NCBI GenBank assembly: GCA_964441275.1 | Contig: CAYTUG010000006.1 | Coordinates: forward strand, 1-64,000 | Direction of reading: 5' to 3' | Origin: SZUA-584 sp964441275 | Lineage (GTDB): Bacteria; Bacillota; Clostridia; Christensenellales; SZUA-584 | DNA length: 64,000 bases | Part shown: piece by piece, positions 15,495-24,235 of the stretch | Position numbering within the stretch: the stretch's first letter is position 1 | Layout: each line of letters begins with the position of its first letter | Program-made: the position numbers and the translations under genes | The notes under the pieces: model-generated | What the model saw: the letters and a program-made list of their open reading frames with translations, nothing else | Told to the model about the DNA's origin: nothing | Databases searched by the model: none

Positions 15495-17144
15495 ATGCAA
15501 AAGTATGTTATTATTGGCGGCAACGTGGCGGGCACCAACGCGGCGGCAAGGCTGCGCCGGTTGAACGAATTTGCACAGATAACAATTGTCGAGAAAGAGA
15601 ATTGTATGTCTTTTGCCAGCAGCGGACTGCCGTATTATGTTGGCGGGATAATAAGCTCCGACGCCAAATTGACGCGCAGTTCGCCCGAGAGTTATTTGAA
15701 AAATCTGAATATTGATGTAAAAATGCAATCCGAAGCAGTAAACGTGGACAGACATAACAAAAGCATAGAGGTGCACGATATTGCGTCGGGCAATTACTAT
15801 ACGTTAAAATACGACAAACTTATACTTGCAACAGGCTCTTCGCTGCGTTGGCCGGACATACCGGGCTTGCAAGGCAAAAATATTTTTATGTTAAAAAACT
15901 CCGAGGACATGGCCGCTATTGCCCAGCATATCAACAAGACAAACCTGTGCCGCGCAGCCGTTTTGGGCGGTGGGGAAATCGGGCTGGTGGTGGCGGAGAA
16001 CTTATCAAAACGGGGCATAAAAACATGCTTAATTGGAAAAGAAAAACATGTGCTTACAACTTTTGATGCCGAGATGGCCCAATATGCAAAAAATACGATG
16101 GAAAACAACGGAGTCGCCGTAATCACCGACACTACAATTAGCGCTTGTTATGCCTTAGGAGAAGCTTTGCGGCTTGAGCTTTCTCAAGATCGTTCCGTTA
16201 TTGTTGATATGATAGTGGTTTGTGCGCAAATGTTGCCTAACACGGGCTTGGCGAAAGAGGCCGGGTTGGGTATTGGGGTAACGGGCGGGATACTTGTAGA
16301 CGATCGTCAGCAGACGACCGATAAGGACATATATGCGGTTGGAGACGTGGTTGAGGTAGAATCGACCCACGGCGGCAAAATATTGATTTCCCGCGCTTCT
16401 CCTGCGACACGCCAGGGGCGAATAGCGGCCGATAATATATGCGGGATTGGTTCCCGCTACAAACACACAATAGGAGTAACTATTGTAAAATTGTTTGACA
16501 CTTGTTTCGGCTCGGCGGGGCTGACGGAGCGGCAGTTGAAATGGCGCGGAATTAAGTATGAAAAAGTTTATGTGCGCGCTTTATCGCACGAAGAGTATTA
16601 TCCCGGCGCTGATGTGCTTAATATAAAATTAAACTTCGAAAAACGTACCGGGCGTATTTGCGGCGTGCAGATAGTAGGCAGGGTAGGCGTAGACAAAAGA
16701 ATAGACGTGTTTGCAACCGCGATGTACGCGGGGCTTACCGTTGATAAACTTGCGGAGCTTGAATTGGCGTATGCTCCTCCTTTTAGCGCGCCTCGGGACG
16801 CGGTAAACATGGCGGGATATGTTGCGGGCAATGTGCTTTCGGGTATTAGCAAAATCGTCCATTGGCACGATTTGGAGAAACTTGGCGAGGATACGGTTTT
16901 AGTAGATGTGCGCACGGCAAAACAGCGCGAGACGGGAACAATTGAAGGTTCTGTAAGCATGCCGTTAGACCTGCTAAGAGAGCAGTTTGCCAAACTCGAT
17001 AAAACCAAAAAATATGTTGTGTTTTCGCAAAGCGGTCATCGTTCTTATAGCGCCGAAAGGCTTTTACGGCAGCGGGGATATTCGGTCAAAAACCTATCCG
17101 GAGGTTTAAGCCTGTATGAGGTGTTCATAAGAGCAAAAAAATAA
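15495..17144 (+). CDS. CoA-disulfide-reductase-like FAD oxidoreductase with rhodanese domain, catalytic cysteines replaced
   Basis: 549 residues. N-terminal FAD-binding GGNVAGTNAA, a second Rossmann motif LGGGEIGLVVAE for NAD(P)H, a TDKDIYAVGDV segment closing the FAD site and a C-terminal dimerisation domain. The last 90 residues are a rhodanese domain. This matches the CoA-disulfide reductase/NADH oxidase-rhodanese fusion family. The family active-site Cys in SFANCGLPYY is Ser43 here (SFASSGLPYY), and the rhodanese CxxGxRS loop reads SQSGHRS (Ser511). Neither usual thiol chemistry should work, so the activity may be a water- or peroxide-forming NADH oxidase or something new. It is the first gene before a WYL regulator on the same strand. 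Confidence 0.85.
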   Translation: MQKYVIIGGNVAGTNAAARLRRLNEFAQITIVEKENCMSFASSGLPYYVGGIISSDAKLTRSSPESYLKNLNIDVKMQSEAVNVDRHNKSIEVHDIASGNYYTLKYDKLILATGSSLRWPDIPGLQGKNIFMLKNSEDMAAIAQHINKTNLCRAAVLGGGEIGLVVAENLSKRGIKTCLIGKEKHVLTTFDAEMAQYAKNTMENNGVAVITDTTISACYALGEALRLELSQDRSVIVDMIVVCAQMLPNTGLAKEAGLGIGVTGGILVDDRQQTTDKDIYAVGDVVEVESTHGGKILISRASPATRQGRIAADNICGIGSRYKHTIGVTIVKLFDTCFGSAGLTERQLKWRGIKYEKVYVRALSHEEYYPGADVLNIKLNFEKRTGRICGVQIVGRVGVDKRIDVFATAMYAGLTVDKLAELELAYAPPFSAPRDAVNMAGYVAGNVLSGISKIVHWHDLEKLGEDTVLVDVRTAKQRETGTIEGSVSMPLDLLREQFAKLDKTKKYVVFSQSGHRSYSAERLLRQRGYSVKNLSGGLSLYEVFIRAKK

Positions 17145-17227
17145 GCCGAATTAGCTTCCAATTAGAGCGCTTAGCAATCTGCCGGGAATCCAAGCATAAT
17201 ATGAAATACGTATGCGGAGGTGCAACG

Positions 17228-18226
17228 ATGGGGGTATATCCTAAAAGGGCGCGTATATTATTGCTGTTAAAATATTTTATGCGCCATACGGACGAACAAA
17301 ACCCTAAAAGATTGAGCGAAATAATAGGATATCTTAAACAAAAAGGCATACAAGCGGAACGCAAAGCACTGTATGCGGATATTAACCTTTTGCGGGATAT
17401 GGGCTTTGATATTGTAAAAACAACTGCGGGCAAAACCGTATATTTTCTCGGCCAGAGGGTGCTTGAAATGGCGGAGGCCCAGATATGCGCTTCCGCTATT
17501 GCGGCGGCAAGGTTTGTCACACAAAAAAAGTCGCGGGAACTAATTAAAAAGCTAACGCACGGTTTAAGTATTGAGCAGGGCGCAAGCCTGACGGGCAACA
17601 TGGAACTTGCGCGCACCCAAAAAACGCATAATGAGGAGATTTACTATAACATAGATAAAATAACTTTGGCGCAATCTGTAAAGAAAAAGATATCATTTTT
17701 ATACTTTGAGTATATGCCCGACAAAACGCTTAGATTAAAACGGCAGGGACAGCGGTATTTTGCAAGCCCTTACACTCTTATGTGGTTTGAAGACGCATAC
17801 TATCTTGTTTGCAATATTGACAAATACGATAACCTGTCGCATTTTAGAGTCGATAGGATGACCAACGTTAATATTGAAGATAGTGCAATAAGGAGCATAA
17901 ACGAGGTTTCGGAATACAAAAATTATATCGATTTTGACGAGTATCATAAAAGCGTTTTTGGAATGTTCGGGGGCGAGCCGCAACACGTCCGTATCCGGTT
18001 TAAAGATGAACTTTCTTCCGCAGTGTTCGATCGTTTTGGGCTTGATGTTGATGTAACAGACGTTCGTGACGGCGGATTTACAATATCCGCAAGTGTGCGG
18101 GTTAGCCCGGGGTTTATTTCTTGGCTTATGATATTTGGGGATAAAGCAAACGTATTATCGCCGCAAAGCTTAAGAGAACAGATACATGGATGGGTTAATT
18201 CCCTTTTAAAGAACTATAAAAATTAA
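17228..18226 (+). CDS. HTH-WYL domain transcriptional regulator
   Basis: 332 residues. The N-terminal winged helix-turn-helix (about residues 5-70, with RLSEIIGYLKQKGIQAERK) is followed by a WYL domain at about 140-215 (residues such as FLYFEYMPD and PYTLMWFEDAYYLV) and a C-terminal WCX-like domain. WYL proteins sense nucleotides or other small ligands and regulate transcription. The ATG at 17228 is chosen because a perfect GGAGG lies 7 bases upstream; an upstream ATG at 17201 lacks an SD. It lies 83 bases after the oxidoreductase gene, so it may regulate that gene. Confidence 0.9.
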   Translation: MGVYPKRARILLLLKYFMRHTDEQNPKRLSEIIGYLKQKGIQAERKALYADINLLRDMGFDIVKTTAGKTVYFLGQRVLEMAEAQICASAIAAARFVTQKKSRELIKKLTHGLSIEQGASLTGNMELARTQKTHNEEIYYNIDKITLAQSVKKKISFLYFEYMPDKTLRLKRQGQRYFASPYTLMWFEDAYYLVCNIDKYDNLSHFRVDRMTNVNIEDSAIRSINEVSEYKNYIDFDEYHKSVFGMFGGEPQHVRIRFKDELSSAVFDRFGLDVDVTDVRDGGFTISASVRVSPGFISWLMIFGDKANVLSPQSLREQIHGWVNSLLKNYKN

Positions 18227-18337
18227 AGCGTTTTAGATATATACACTGTTTTTGCTTGAAAGCTGCTTTTTTGTTTATTAATATTTGGGGACGAAAAGCA
18301 GTTTGTCCTGTTCCCGCATTAAAAGGAGATGAGATTT

Positions 18338-19990
18338 ATGGAACAAATGCCGGAGGGTGTAGCGCAAGATGTCGATATTGACGTTTCGGTTCAATTGCCC
18401 GTATCGAGCGATGCTTCGTATAGTTTTTGCTATGCTGAAGACGGCGTTTATCTGGAAGTGGAAAAAGAGCGGGGGGACGGTATACAGCTTAACCAACAAG
18501 CTGTTTTGTATGATGTTGAGCGCAGGGTTAAAGAGGTTAAAATAGATAACGCAAAACACTGCATACGCCGCGGCGGAAGTGCAAAGATTGCGGAGCCTCA
18601 GGACGAGCGCCCGGTTGATTCGGATATATTTGTACAAACGGAGGACAACGATATGTCCGCTTCTTTTGTTTTGTTACCGCCTGTGCTTTCCGGTAAATGC
18701 AAAACTGAACAAGAGATACTCGCACAAATTAAAGATGACTGGAAAGTGGTTTTTGGCATAAATGAAGAACTTGTGTATGCCGCCGTTAATAGCTGCACAT
18801 ATTATAAAACGCTAAAATTTGCATATGGCAGGGCACCGGAAAAGGGGAAAGACGGAAAATTAATCTTTTTATTTAAAAAAGAGCACAGCATCGCGCCTAC
18901 AATCCTTGAAGACGGAAGCGCCGATTACAAAAATCTTAACGTATTTGAAAGCGTTGCGCAAGGCAAGGAAGTAGTAAAATCAATTCCGCCCGAACCGGGA
19001 ATAGACGGGTGCACGGTAACGGGGAAAGCGGTCACGGCTCAAAAAGGGTTGGAAAAAAAGCTGCCGAAAGGCAAAAATGTTAATATTTCGGCCGATGGCA
19101 ATTCGCTTGTGGCGGCAAAAAGCGGCCGTATTGATTTTATAAACGGCCGGGTTGAAATTTCAGACGTATATAAAATAAACGGCGATGTAAACATGGGCGT
19201 TGGAAACGTTGATTTTGAAGGCGATATTGTTGTTGACGGAAATATAATATCAGGCCTTACGGTACAAGCCACCGGGCTTATAGAAGTGCGCGGTTACGTT
19301 GAAGCCGCAACTCTTATTTCGGGCAAGGACATCATTTTAAGAAACGGAATGCAGGGAATGGGGCAGGGGAAACTTGAGGCGCAGGGCAACATAGTGGCAC
19401 GTTTTATAGAGCGCTCGACTATATCCGCAAAAGGCAATATCGTTGCAGATTATATTGTGCAGTGCGTTGCAACCGCGGGCGGGTCCGTTATAATGAAAGG
19501 AAAATGGGGCAAAATACTGGGCGGGGTTGTGCGTGCGAGCAAAGAGGTTACGGCGCGTATAATAGGCTCTCCCTCAAGCGATCGCACTCAGCTTGAACTT
19601 GGGATACTTCCCGATGAAAGAGCAAGGTATACAAAACTTGATAAAGAAAAGAGAGAGATAAAAGCGCAGCTTAACCGTGTTAACAATATAATAGGGGTTA
19701 TGCCGTCTACAAACCTGCCGCCCGAAAAACAAGCGATTTATCAAAAACTTGTTGATACGGCGGCGCATTTGGAAGAACAGCACTCGAATTTAGCATTGGA
19801 GATAGAAGAATTAAGGATAATGCTCAGTCAAAGCAGCGGGGCAAGGGTTAATGTGCTTAAAACTATTTACCCTAACGTTCGCATACAGATAGACACCGGC
19901 ATTCTGACGACAAACTCGCCAATAGAGTTTGCCACTTTCAGGTTTAAAGACGGAGAAGTTTCATTTGCGGCTTGCGAGGTGCGCTCTTAA
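18338..19990 (+). CDS. FapA-family (DUF342) protein
   Basis: 550 residues. The N-terminal third is variable. Residues about 150-430 hold the DUF342/FapA core, with PEPGIDGCTVTGKAV and then a beta-solenoid of repeated Gly/Val turns (DFEGDIVVDGNIISG, LEAQGNIVARFIE, GGSVIMKGKWGKILGG). A helical coiled-coil segment (about 440-500) and a short beta tail end the protein. FapA-like proteins are cytoplasmic polymer-like or flagellar-associated factors of unclear function. The ATG at 18338 is used because AAAAGGAG lies 10 bases upstream; the ATG at 18329 is too close. It is convergent with the pilus operon. Confidence 0.85.
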   Translation: MEQMPEGVAQDVDIDVSVQLPVSSDASYSFCYAEDGVYLEVEKERGDGIQLNQQAVLYDVERRVKEVKIDNAKHCIRRGGSAKIAEPQDERPVDSDIFVQTEDNDMSASFVLLPPVLSGKCKTEQEILAQIKDDWKVVFGINEELVYAAVNSCTYYKTLKFAYGRAPEKGKDGKLIFLFKKEHSIAPTILEDGSADYKNLNVFESVAQGKEVVKSIPPEPGIDGCTVTGKAVTAQKGLEKKLPKGKNVNISADGNSLVAAKSGRIDFINGRVEISDVYKINGDVNMGVGNVDFEGDIVVDGNIISGLTVQATGLIEVRGYVEAATLISGKDIILRNGMQGMGQGKLEAQGNIVARFIERSTISAKGNIVADYIVQCVATAGGSVIMKGKWGKILGGVVRASKEVTARIIGSPSSDRTQLELGILPDERARYTKLDKEKREIKAQLNRVNNIIGVMPSTNLPPEKQAIYQKLVDTAAHLEEQHSNLALEIEELRIMLSQSSGARVNVLKTIYPNVRIQIDTGILTTNSPIEFATFRFKDGEVSFAACEVRS

Positions 19991-20026
19991 GCGATGAAAA
20001 CCAAAACGCTACCCAAACAGCGCGCA

Positions 20027-20058
20027 GCCGCAGCTATCCAAATATGTTTGGCTGCGGC
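20027..20058. terminator. Long hairpin between convergent fapA and pilO genes
   Basis: GCCGCAGC (20027-20034) pairs with GCTGCGGC (20051-20058), and CAAA pairs with TTTG inside. It overlaps the pilO stop codon and lies between two convergent genes. There is no T-run on either side, so it is either a weak bidirectional terminator or an mRNA-stabilising hairpin. Confidence 0.4.
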
Positions 20059-20681
20059 CTAAAATCTTTTATAAACTCGTACACTGTATCAGACGGTATT
20101 TCAGACGCTAAGCTGTAAACTTCGGCGTTTATTTTTATGTCAAGTTTATCCGATGCTTTGATTAAAACTTCGTCTGCGTCTTCATTGTCCGTGAATTCTG
20201 CATTTTTGGCATTATAGCTGATCGAAAGTCCGGTTATTTTAATAAAATATTTTTGGTTTGCAAAAGTCGAAAGAATATTTTTAAGGCCTGAATAACTGCC
20301 GGTTACCGTAATAGTGACAGGAGCGACAAAAAGATGACCGGATTGGTGAACCTTATCGAAAAGAAATGTGCCTTTTGTGGCGTGCGGCCCAATGCTGTTT
20401 TCAAGAAAAACAATTAAAGGGGGCTGGTCGTTGCCTTTAGAGATGCCGCCGCTTAACTGGTTTATTATTTCCAAGTCTTCTGTTATCCGTTTCTCTAACG
20501 CCGCGCCGCTCAAATGCATTTGTTGAATTGATTTTAGCTCGGTGTCTTTATCGGCAATTTCTTTGTTCAAATCGTCCATCGCATTCATGTGGGGTTGCAG
20601 AAAAAAGAAATAGTACAAGCTTAATGTTGCGAACATAAGCCCTATTAGAATAAGCATTTTCTCACGCTTTGACAAGCTCAT
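20034..20681 (-). CDS. pilO: Type IV pilus assembly protein PilO-like
   Basis: 215 residues: a short cytoplasmic N-terminus, one transmembrane helix (about residues 10-30), a coiled coil (NKEIADKDTELKSIQQMH region) and a ferredoxin-like periplasmic-side domain ending in the SLASEIPSDTVYEF segment. PilO pairs with PilN to form the inner-membrane alignment complex linked to PilM. It overlaps pilN by 4 bases (ATGA) and is the last gene of the operon. Recognised mainly by order and topology; the sequence itself is divergent. Confidence 0.82.
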   Translation of the reverse strand: MSLSKREKMLILIGLMFATLSLYYFFFLQPHMNAMDDLNKEIADKDTELKSIQQMHLSGAALEKRITEDLEIINQLSGGISKGNDQPPLIVFLENSIGPHATKGTFLFDKVHQSGHLFVAPVTITVTGSYSGLKNILSTFANQKYFIKITGLSISYNAKNAEFTDNEDADEVLIKASDKLDIKINAEVYSLASEIPSDTVYEFIKDFRPQPNIFG

Positions 20682-21295
20682 TGTTTATCCTCCTTGTTGA
20701 CCGAATTATCAGAGGAAGGGCTAACGGGGCTGCTTTTTTTTTCATCTTCCTCAACAGTTGCATTTCCGGAAAGCGATTTGTGCAAAGATGCGGTTATGCT
20801 AAAAGAGTTGGTTTCCTCCAACCGGGTGCTGCTTGTTATAAAGACGTCGCTAAACATATCCGACTGGCGAAGTTTAAGGCAAAAAGCGGCCACTGCGCCA
20901 TCGTTTTGCGCAAACCCCGACAAACCAACTAAGTTATCCGAAAATTCGATCAGAGTAAGCACAGCCGTTTGGGGAAGCGAGTTTTCAATAACGGAGAGGT
21001 AGAGCAAAATATCGGATCGGGAACCGTAAAGCGCCTCAAGCTGCGAGCGCCTGTTTACGCATAATGCGGCGGTTTTGGTTGTCTCTTCGAACGATTCTTC
21101 CGTTATGGTATAATTGCTAAGCGCATCTTGAAGCGCTTTGTTTTTCTCTTCCGCTTCGCTTCTTGCGCGGCCCGGGAGCATAACCGCCGCAATTATTACA
21201 ACTACGAACAATGTCGCAAACAGAAAATAGCTGCGCTTTTTATCGCTTCCAATAGTGCTTTTTCTAACTGTTAAAAGATTTATATCGTTTTTCAT
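20678..21295 (-). CDS. pilN: Type IV pilus assembly protein PilN-like
   Basis: 205 residues. The short N-terminal KNDINLLTVRKS segment is the PilN motif that binds PilM (family consensus resembles INLLP). It is followed by one transmembrane helix (about 22-42), a coiled coil and an alpha/beta domain; the C-terminal tail is serine- and acid-rich. It overlaps pilM upstream and pilO downstream by 4 bases each, so the three are translationally coupled. Confidence 0.85.
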   Translation of the reverse strand: MKNDINLLTVRKSTIGSDKKRSYFLFATLFVVVIIAAVMLPGRARSEAEEKNKALQDALSNYTITEESFEETTKTAALCVNRRSQLEALYGSRSDILLYLSVIENSLPQTAVLTLIEFSDNLVGLSGFAQNDGAVAAFCLKLRQSDMFSDVFITSSTRLEETNSFSITASLHKSLSGNATVEEDEKKSSPVSPSSDNSVNKEDKQ

Positions 21296-22326
21296 GGGAG
21301 TTCCTCCCTAAATGTCGCCGCGTATGCATTAAGAAGATATGAAAGCCCTTGGCCGGCAGTGCTCGATAAGAACAAGTCTTTCGCATCGTATACGGGCATA
21401 TTATAATACTCTTCCATATATTCTTTAAGCCCGGGTAATAAAGCGCCGCCTCCCGATGTATATATTTTTTTGACAGCGGATTTTGTACGAGTGCGGAAAT
21501 AATCAAAAACGCGGTTAATCTCCAACAAAAGAGAATCAACCTCGTAAGTCACCGCGGATTTTAGCTCGGTATCAGTATGCGGTTTTGTTAGAAGATTGAC
21601 CTCTCGTTTAAACGATTCAGCTGCGATAATGTCTTTGCCTGAACTCTTTGCAATCGCTTCGGTTATTGTTTGGCCCGAGCGTTTAATTGTGTTGCTTACA
21701 TAATAATTGCCGTTATGATACACGCTTGCGCGCGTGGTTTTTGAGCCGAAATCAAGTATGGCCACTCCTTCGTCAATCGAAAAACCATCATCGCGGGCCT
21801 TATTGTATTTCAACAATTTTTCCCGCGCATTTTCGCAAGTGTCAACAATCTTAAGTTTCAGTCCCGCTAATGACAGCACTTTTTTGAACTTGGCGATTAT
21901 GCGTTGGTGGGCGGTGCACACTAACACCTTATACATTTCTATTCCGTCTTCTTTTATCGTTTCCGCTATTTTATAGTCAATATGATACTTATCGGGGCTG
22001 ACCGGCAGGTAGCCCGACATTTCGTTAAGAATGTTCTGGTAAAGCTCTTCTTCGGGAAGAACCGGAAGCATAAAGTGGCGCGTGATAATATCGCTTCCGC
22101 TCAGAACGAGGGTGCATTTGCCCCCGGGCTGGCGCGCAATTTTTTTTGCGCCTTTAAGCGATTTGACGAGAGCGTCATCATAGATGATGTTTAGATCCTC
22201 TATACAGCCTTCGGGCATCTTGTGCACCACAAACTTTGTTATAGTGCCGTTTGCGGCAGTCTGCACGATTTTTAGATTGGAGTGACCTATATCAAGCGAT
22301 ACGGCCGCTGTTTGCTTTACTGGCAT
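21292..22326 (-). CDS. pilM: Type IV pilus assembly ATPase-like PilM
   Basis: 344 residues of the actin/FtsA fold. Phosphate-binding motifs are visible as VSLDIGHSNLKIV at the N-terminus and AILDFGSKTTRASVY near residue 190, with the adenosine motif IYTSGGGALLPGLKEY late in the protein. PilM is a cytoplasmic ring protein that binds nucleotide and the PilN N-terminus. SD AAGGAGG precedes its start. Translationally coupled to pilN. Confidence 0.92.
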   Translation of the reverse strand: MPVKQTAAVSLDIGHSNLKIVQTAANGTITKFVVHKMPEGCIEDLNIIYDDALVKSLKGAKKIARQPGGKCTLVLSGSDIITRHFMLPVLPEEELYQNILNEMSGYLPVSPDKYHIDYKIAETIKEDGIEMYKVLVCTAHQRIIAKFKKVLSLAGLKLKIVDTCENAREKLLKYNKARDDGFSIDEGVAILDFGSKTTRASVYHNGNYYVSNTIKRSGQTITEAIAKSSGKDIIAAESFKREVNLLTKPHTDTELKSAVTYEVDSLLLEINRVFDYFRTRTKSAVKKIYTSGGGALLPGLKEYMEEYYNMPVYDAKDLFLSSTAGQGLSYLLNAYAATFREELP

Positions 22327-22341
22327 TCATTCCTCCTTAAT

Positions 22342-23808
22342 TCATTGCCGTCCTACGGCATTAATGCTTTGACCGGTTATAACATCGGCGGTCACAACGG
22401 CGCTTGAGCCGCCTCCGGGGCTTTTCAAAAAGAAAGCGGTGCTCGGATCTGCCAAAAGGTTGTTTATAACCGACTGGCTGTAATTTACAGTCATATAACC
22501 GCTGCTTCCGGCGTAATAAACATCCCCCATGGAAAATACGGCGCCGCTTATTGACGGGCTGCCGATAATTTGAATATCGCCCGCCGAAAAGAATATCCCC
22601 GAAGCGCTAAAACCGCCGAGTATAAGCGAGGTTGACGAATAGATTACGCCGGCTGAACTAAGCTGTGTTAAAGTTATAGGACCTGCCGCGTACATGTTGC
22701 CAATGCTTGAGCCGCTTATAACATTGATGCTTCCGCCCACTATTGCGGAACCTGTCATAGAAAAATTTGACGTTGTGAGGTTTCCGCCGCATGTAATGTT
22801 GGAGTGGTAGCTGCCCCCTTTTATGGTCACGTTTCCGCGGCAATAGATGTTGCCGTAAAAGGCGGCGCCTGAAAGATTCAAGTTGCCATCGCAGTAGATG
22901 TCCGCATATATATTTCCGCAGCTTGGAATGGTTAAATCGCCCCTGCAGTAAACGATAGATTTTCTATCGGCTATTCCGCTTCCGGAAATGGAGAAATTGA
23001 TGCCGGGCGCGCCTGCAATACTTATTTGCGCTGTTGAACCTGCGGTATAATTATAATTGTTCTGTGTGATATATACGTCTGGCGATGCAATCGAAGGCGT
23101 TTTGTAAGAAGGATATGAAAGCACATCCGACAGGGCGTTGCCCGCTGAAGGATCAATTATCAGCGAGCCCCCCGAGTGGTTAAAGCGAGACCACCATTGG
23201 CTTGCGTTGTCTTCTAAATAATCGCTGAGCATCACATTGCCGGTTACGTCCATACCGCGGCCCGGCGCTAAGTGCAGCTGGCCGCCAACAAACATTGCCC
23301 AGTTGTCGATAAACCACGTGCCTGACTGAAGATCGAGCCTTGTTACCTGTACGCTGCCTTTAACAATATAGCGTGCTCCGTCCGCTGTGGTCGATGTGGT
23401 GGTAACGTCAAATGTCTTATGATTAGGCTCGGCTCCCGAAACCGAGAACACAGTGGCGGTGTTGATGCTTTCAAACTTTGGCTCCTTGTACGAGAGCTGC
23501 GCGTTTGCATTTATGCCCGGGTAAAAATTAGAATGCAACGAAGAATACGCCGCGCTGTCTGCGGATAACATTTGTGTGTAGTAACTTGACACTTCTTGTT
23601 TTAGGTGTTCAACAGCGCTGCTTGCGCCCGCCTCGGCGGCGTAATATGCATCGTTGTTGGTTGAATCGGCAACGTTCATCTTCAGTGTGCTAAGCGCCAT
23701 TGCGGATACGGCAAGCCCGATAACTAAAAGGAAACTAATAGTAACCACTGCGATAAGCAGTGCCGAACCGCGTTTGCCTGATATTTTTTGTTTGTTTTTC
23801 ATACCCAA
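22342..23808 (-). CDS. PilX-like pilus protein with a C-terminal beta-solenoid
   Basis: 488 residues. Basic leader, then a prepilin-like hydrophobic helix starting RGSALLIAVVTISFLLVIG and a following YYAAEAGASSAVEHL helix, the pattern of PilX N-terminal domains. Unlike a standard pilin there is no Glu at position 5. From about residue 260 to 440 the chain consists of short repeats of about 15-20 residues rich in Gly, Ser, Ile and Asn (CRGDLTI, CDGNLNLSG, CRGNVTIKGG, CGGNLTTSN), very like a bactofilin-type or adhesin beta-solenoid, with Cys at equivalent positions of successive turns. It is likely a minor pilin displaying a rod-like tip or adhesin. It sits between two pseudopilins and pilM. 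Confidence 0.7.
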   Translation of the reverse strand: MGMKNKQKISGKRGSALLIAVVTISFLLVIGLAVSAMALSTLKMNVADSTNNDAYYAAEAGASSAVEHLKQEVSSYYTQMLSADSAAYSSLHSNFYPGINANAQLSYKEPKFESINTATVFSVSGAEPNHKTFDVTTTSTTADGARYIVKGSVQVTRLDLQSGTWFIDNWAMFVGGQLHLAPGRGMDVTGNVMLSDYLEDNASQWWSRFNHSGGSLIIDPSAGNALSDVLSYPSYKTPSIASPDVYITQNNYNYTAGSTAQISIAGAPGINFSISGSGIADRKSIVYCRGDLTIPSCGNIYADIYCDGNLNLSGAAFYGNIYCRGNVTIKGGSYHSNITCGGNLTTSNFSMTGSAIVGGSINVISGSSIGNMYAAGPITLTQLSSAGVIYSSTSLILGGFSASGIFFSAGDIQIIGSPSISGAVFSMGDVYYAGSSGYMTVNYSQSVINNLLADPSTAFFLKSPGGGSSAVVTADVITGQSINAVGRQ

Positions 23809-23821
23809 TACTCCTTTGACG

Positions 23822-24226
23822 TTATTTCGCCAATGAAAGAGACGTTTGCAATGTAGCGCCTTTTGTGTTTTTAATCGTTAAGTTAAGCAGCAATGCGTCT
23901 TTATCGATTTCCGCTTCAAACACCGTTATCCGCTCTGCAATCGCAGTATTGTTTTTAAGTACGCTTTGACCGCTTAAGGCATAAGTGTTGTTGCCTACTG
24001 TTAACGAATCGCCTTTCGCTTCTATTGCGTTAATGTCGGTAAGCCGAATGCTGTTTGTGATGTCGGAAAAAACCTGCCTTAGGCCTTGCTGTTCGTCTGC
24101 GGAAGATGTCTCTATTGTATAAAGTGTTAATCCCTGGCCTAAAAGAGTAAACATCAAGGCGGCGACAGCAGCGAAGATTGTCGCCACAAGCAGTACTTCA
24201 ATTAACGTAAACCCCTTTTTGCCCAT
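23822..24226 (-). CDS. Type IV pseudopilin (prepilin-type N-terminus)
   Basis: 134 residues. The N-terminal MGKKGFTLIEVLLVATIFAA is a short class III prepilin leader, cleaved by PilD between Gly5 and Phe6, followed by the assembly helix with Glu at mature position 5. The rest is a small beta-rich domain. Probably a minor pilin for priming assembly, resembling PilW or GspJ-type proteins by its place after the PilV-like gene. The pilX-like gene follows 13 bases downstream. Confidence 0.87.
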   Translation of the reverse strand: MGKKGFTLIEVLLVATIFAAVAALMFTLLGQGLTLYTIETSSADEQQGLRQVFSDITNSIRLTDINAIEAKGDSLTVGNNTYALSGQSVLKNNTAIAERITVFEAEIDKDALLLNLTIKNTKGATLQTSLSLAK

Positions 24227-24235
24227 AATAATCTC

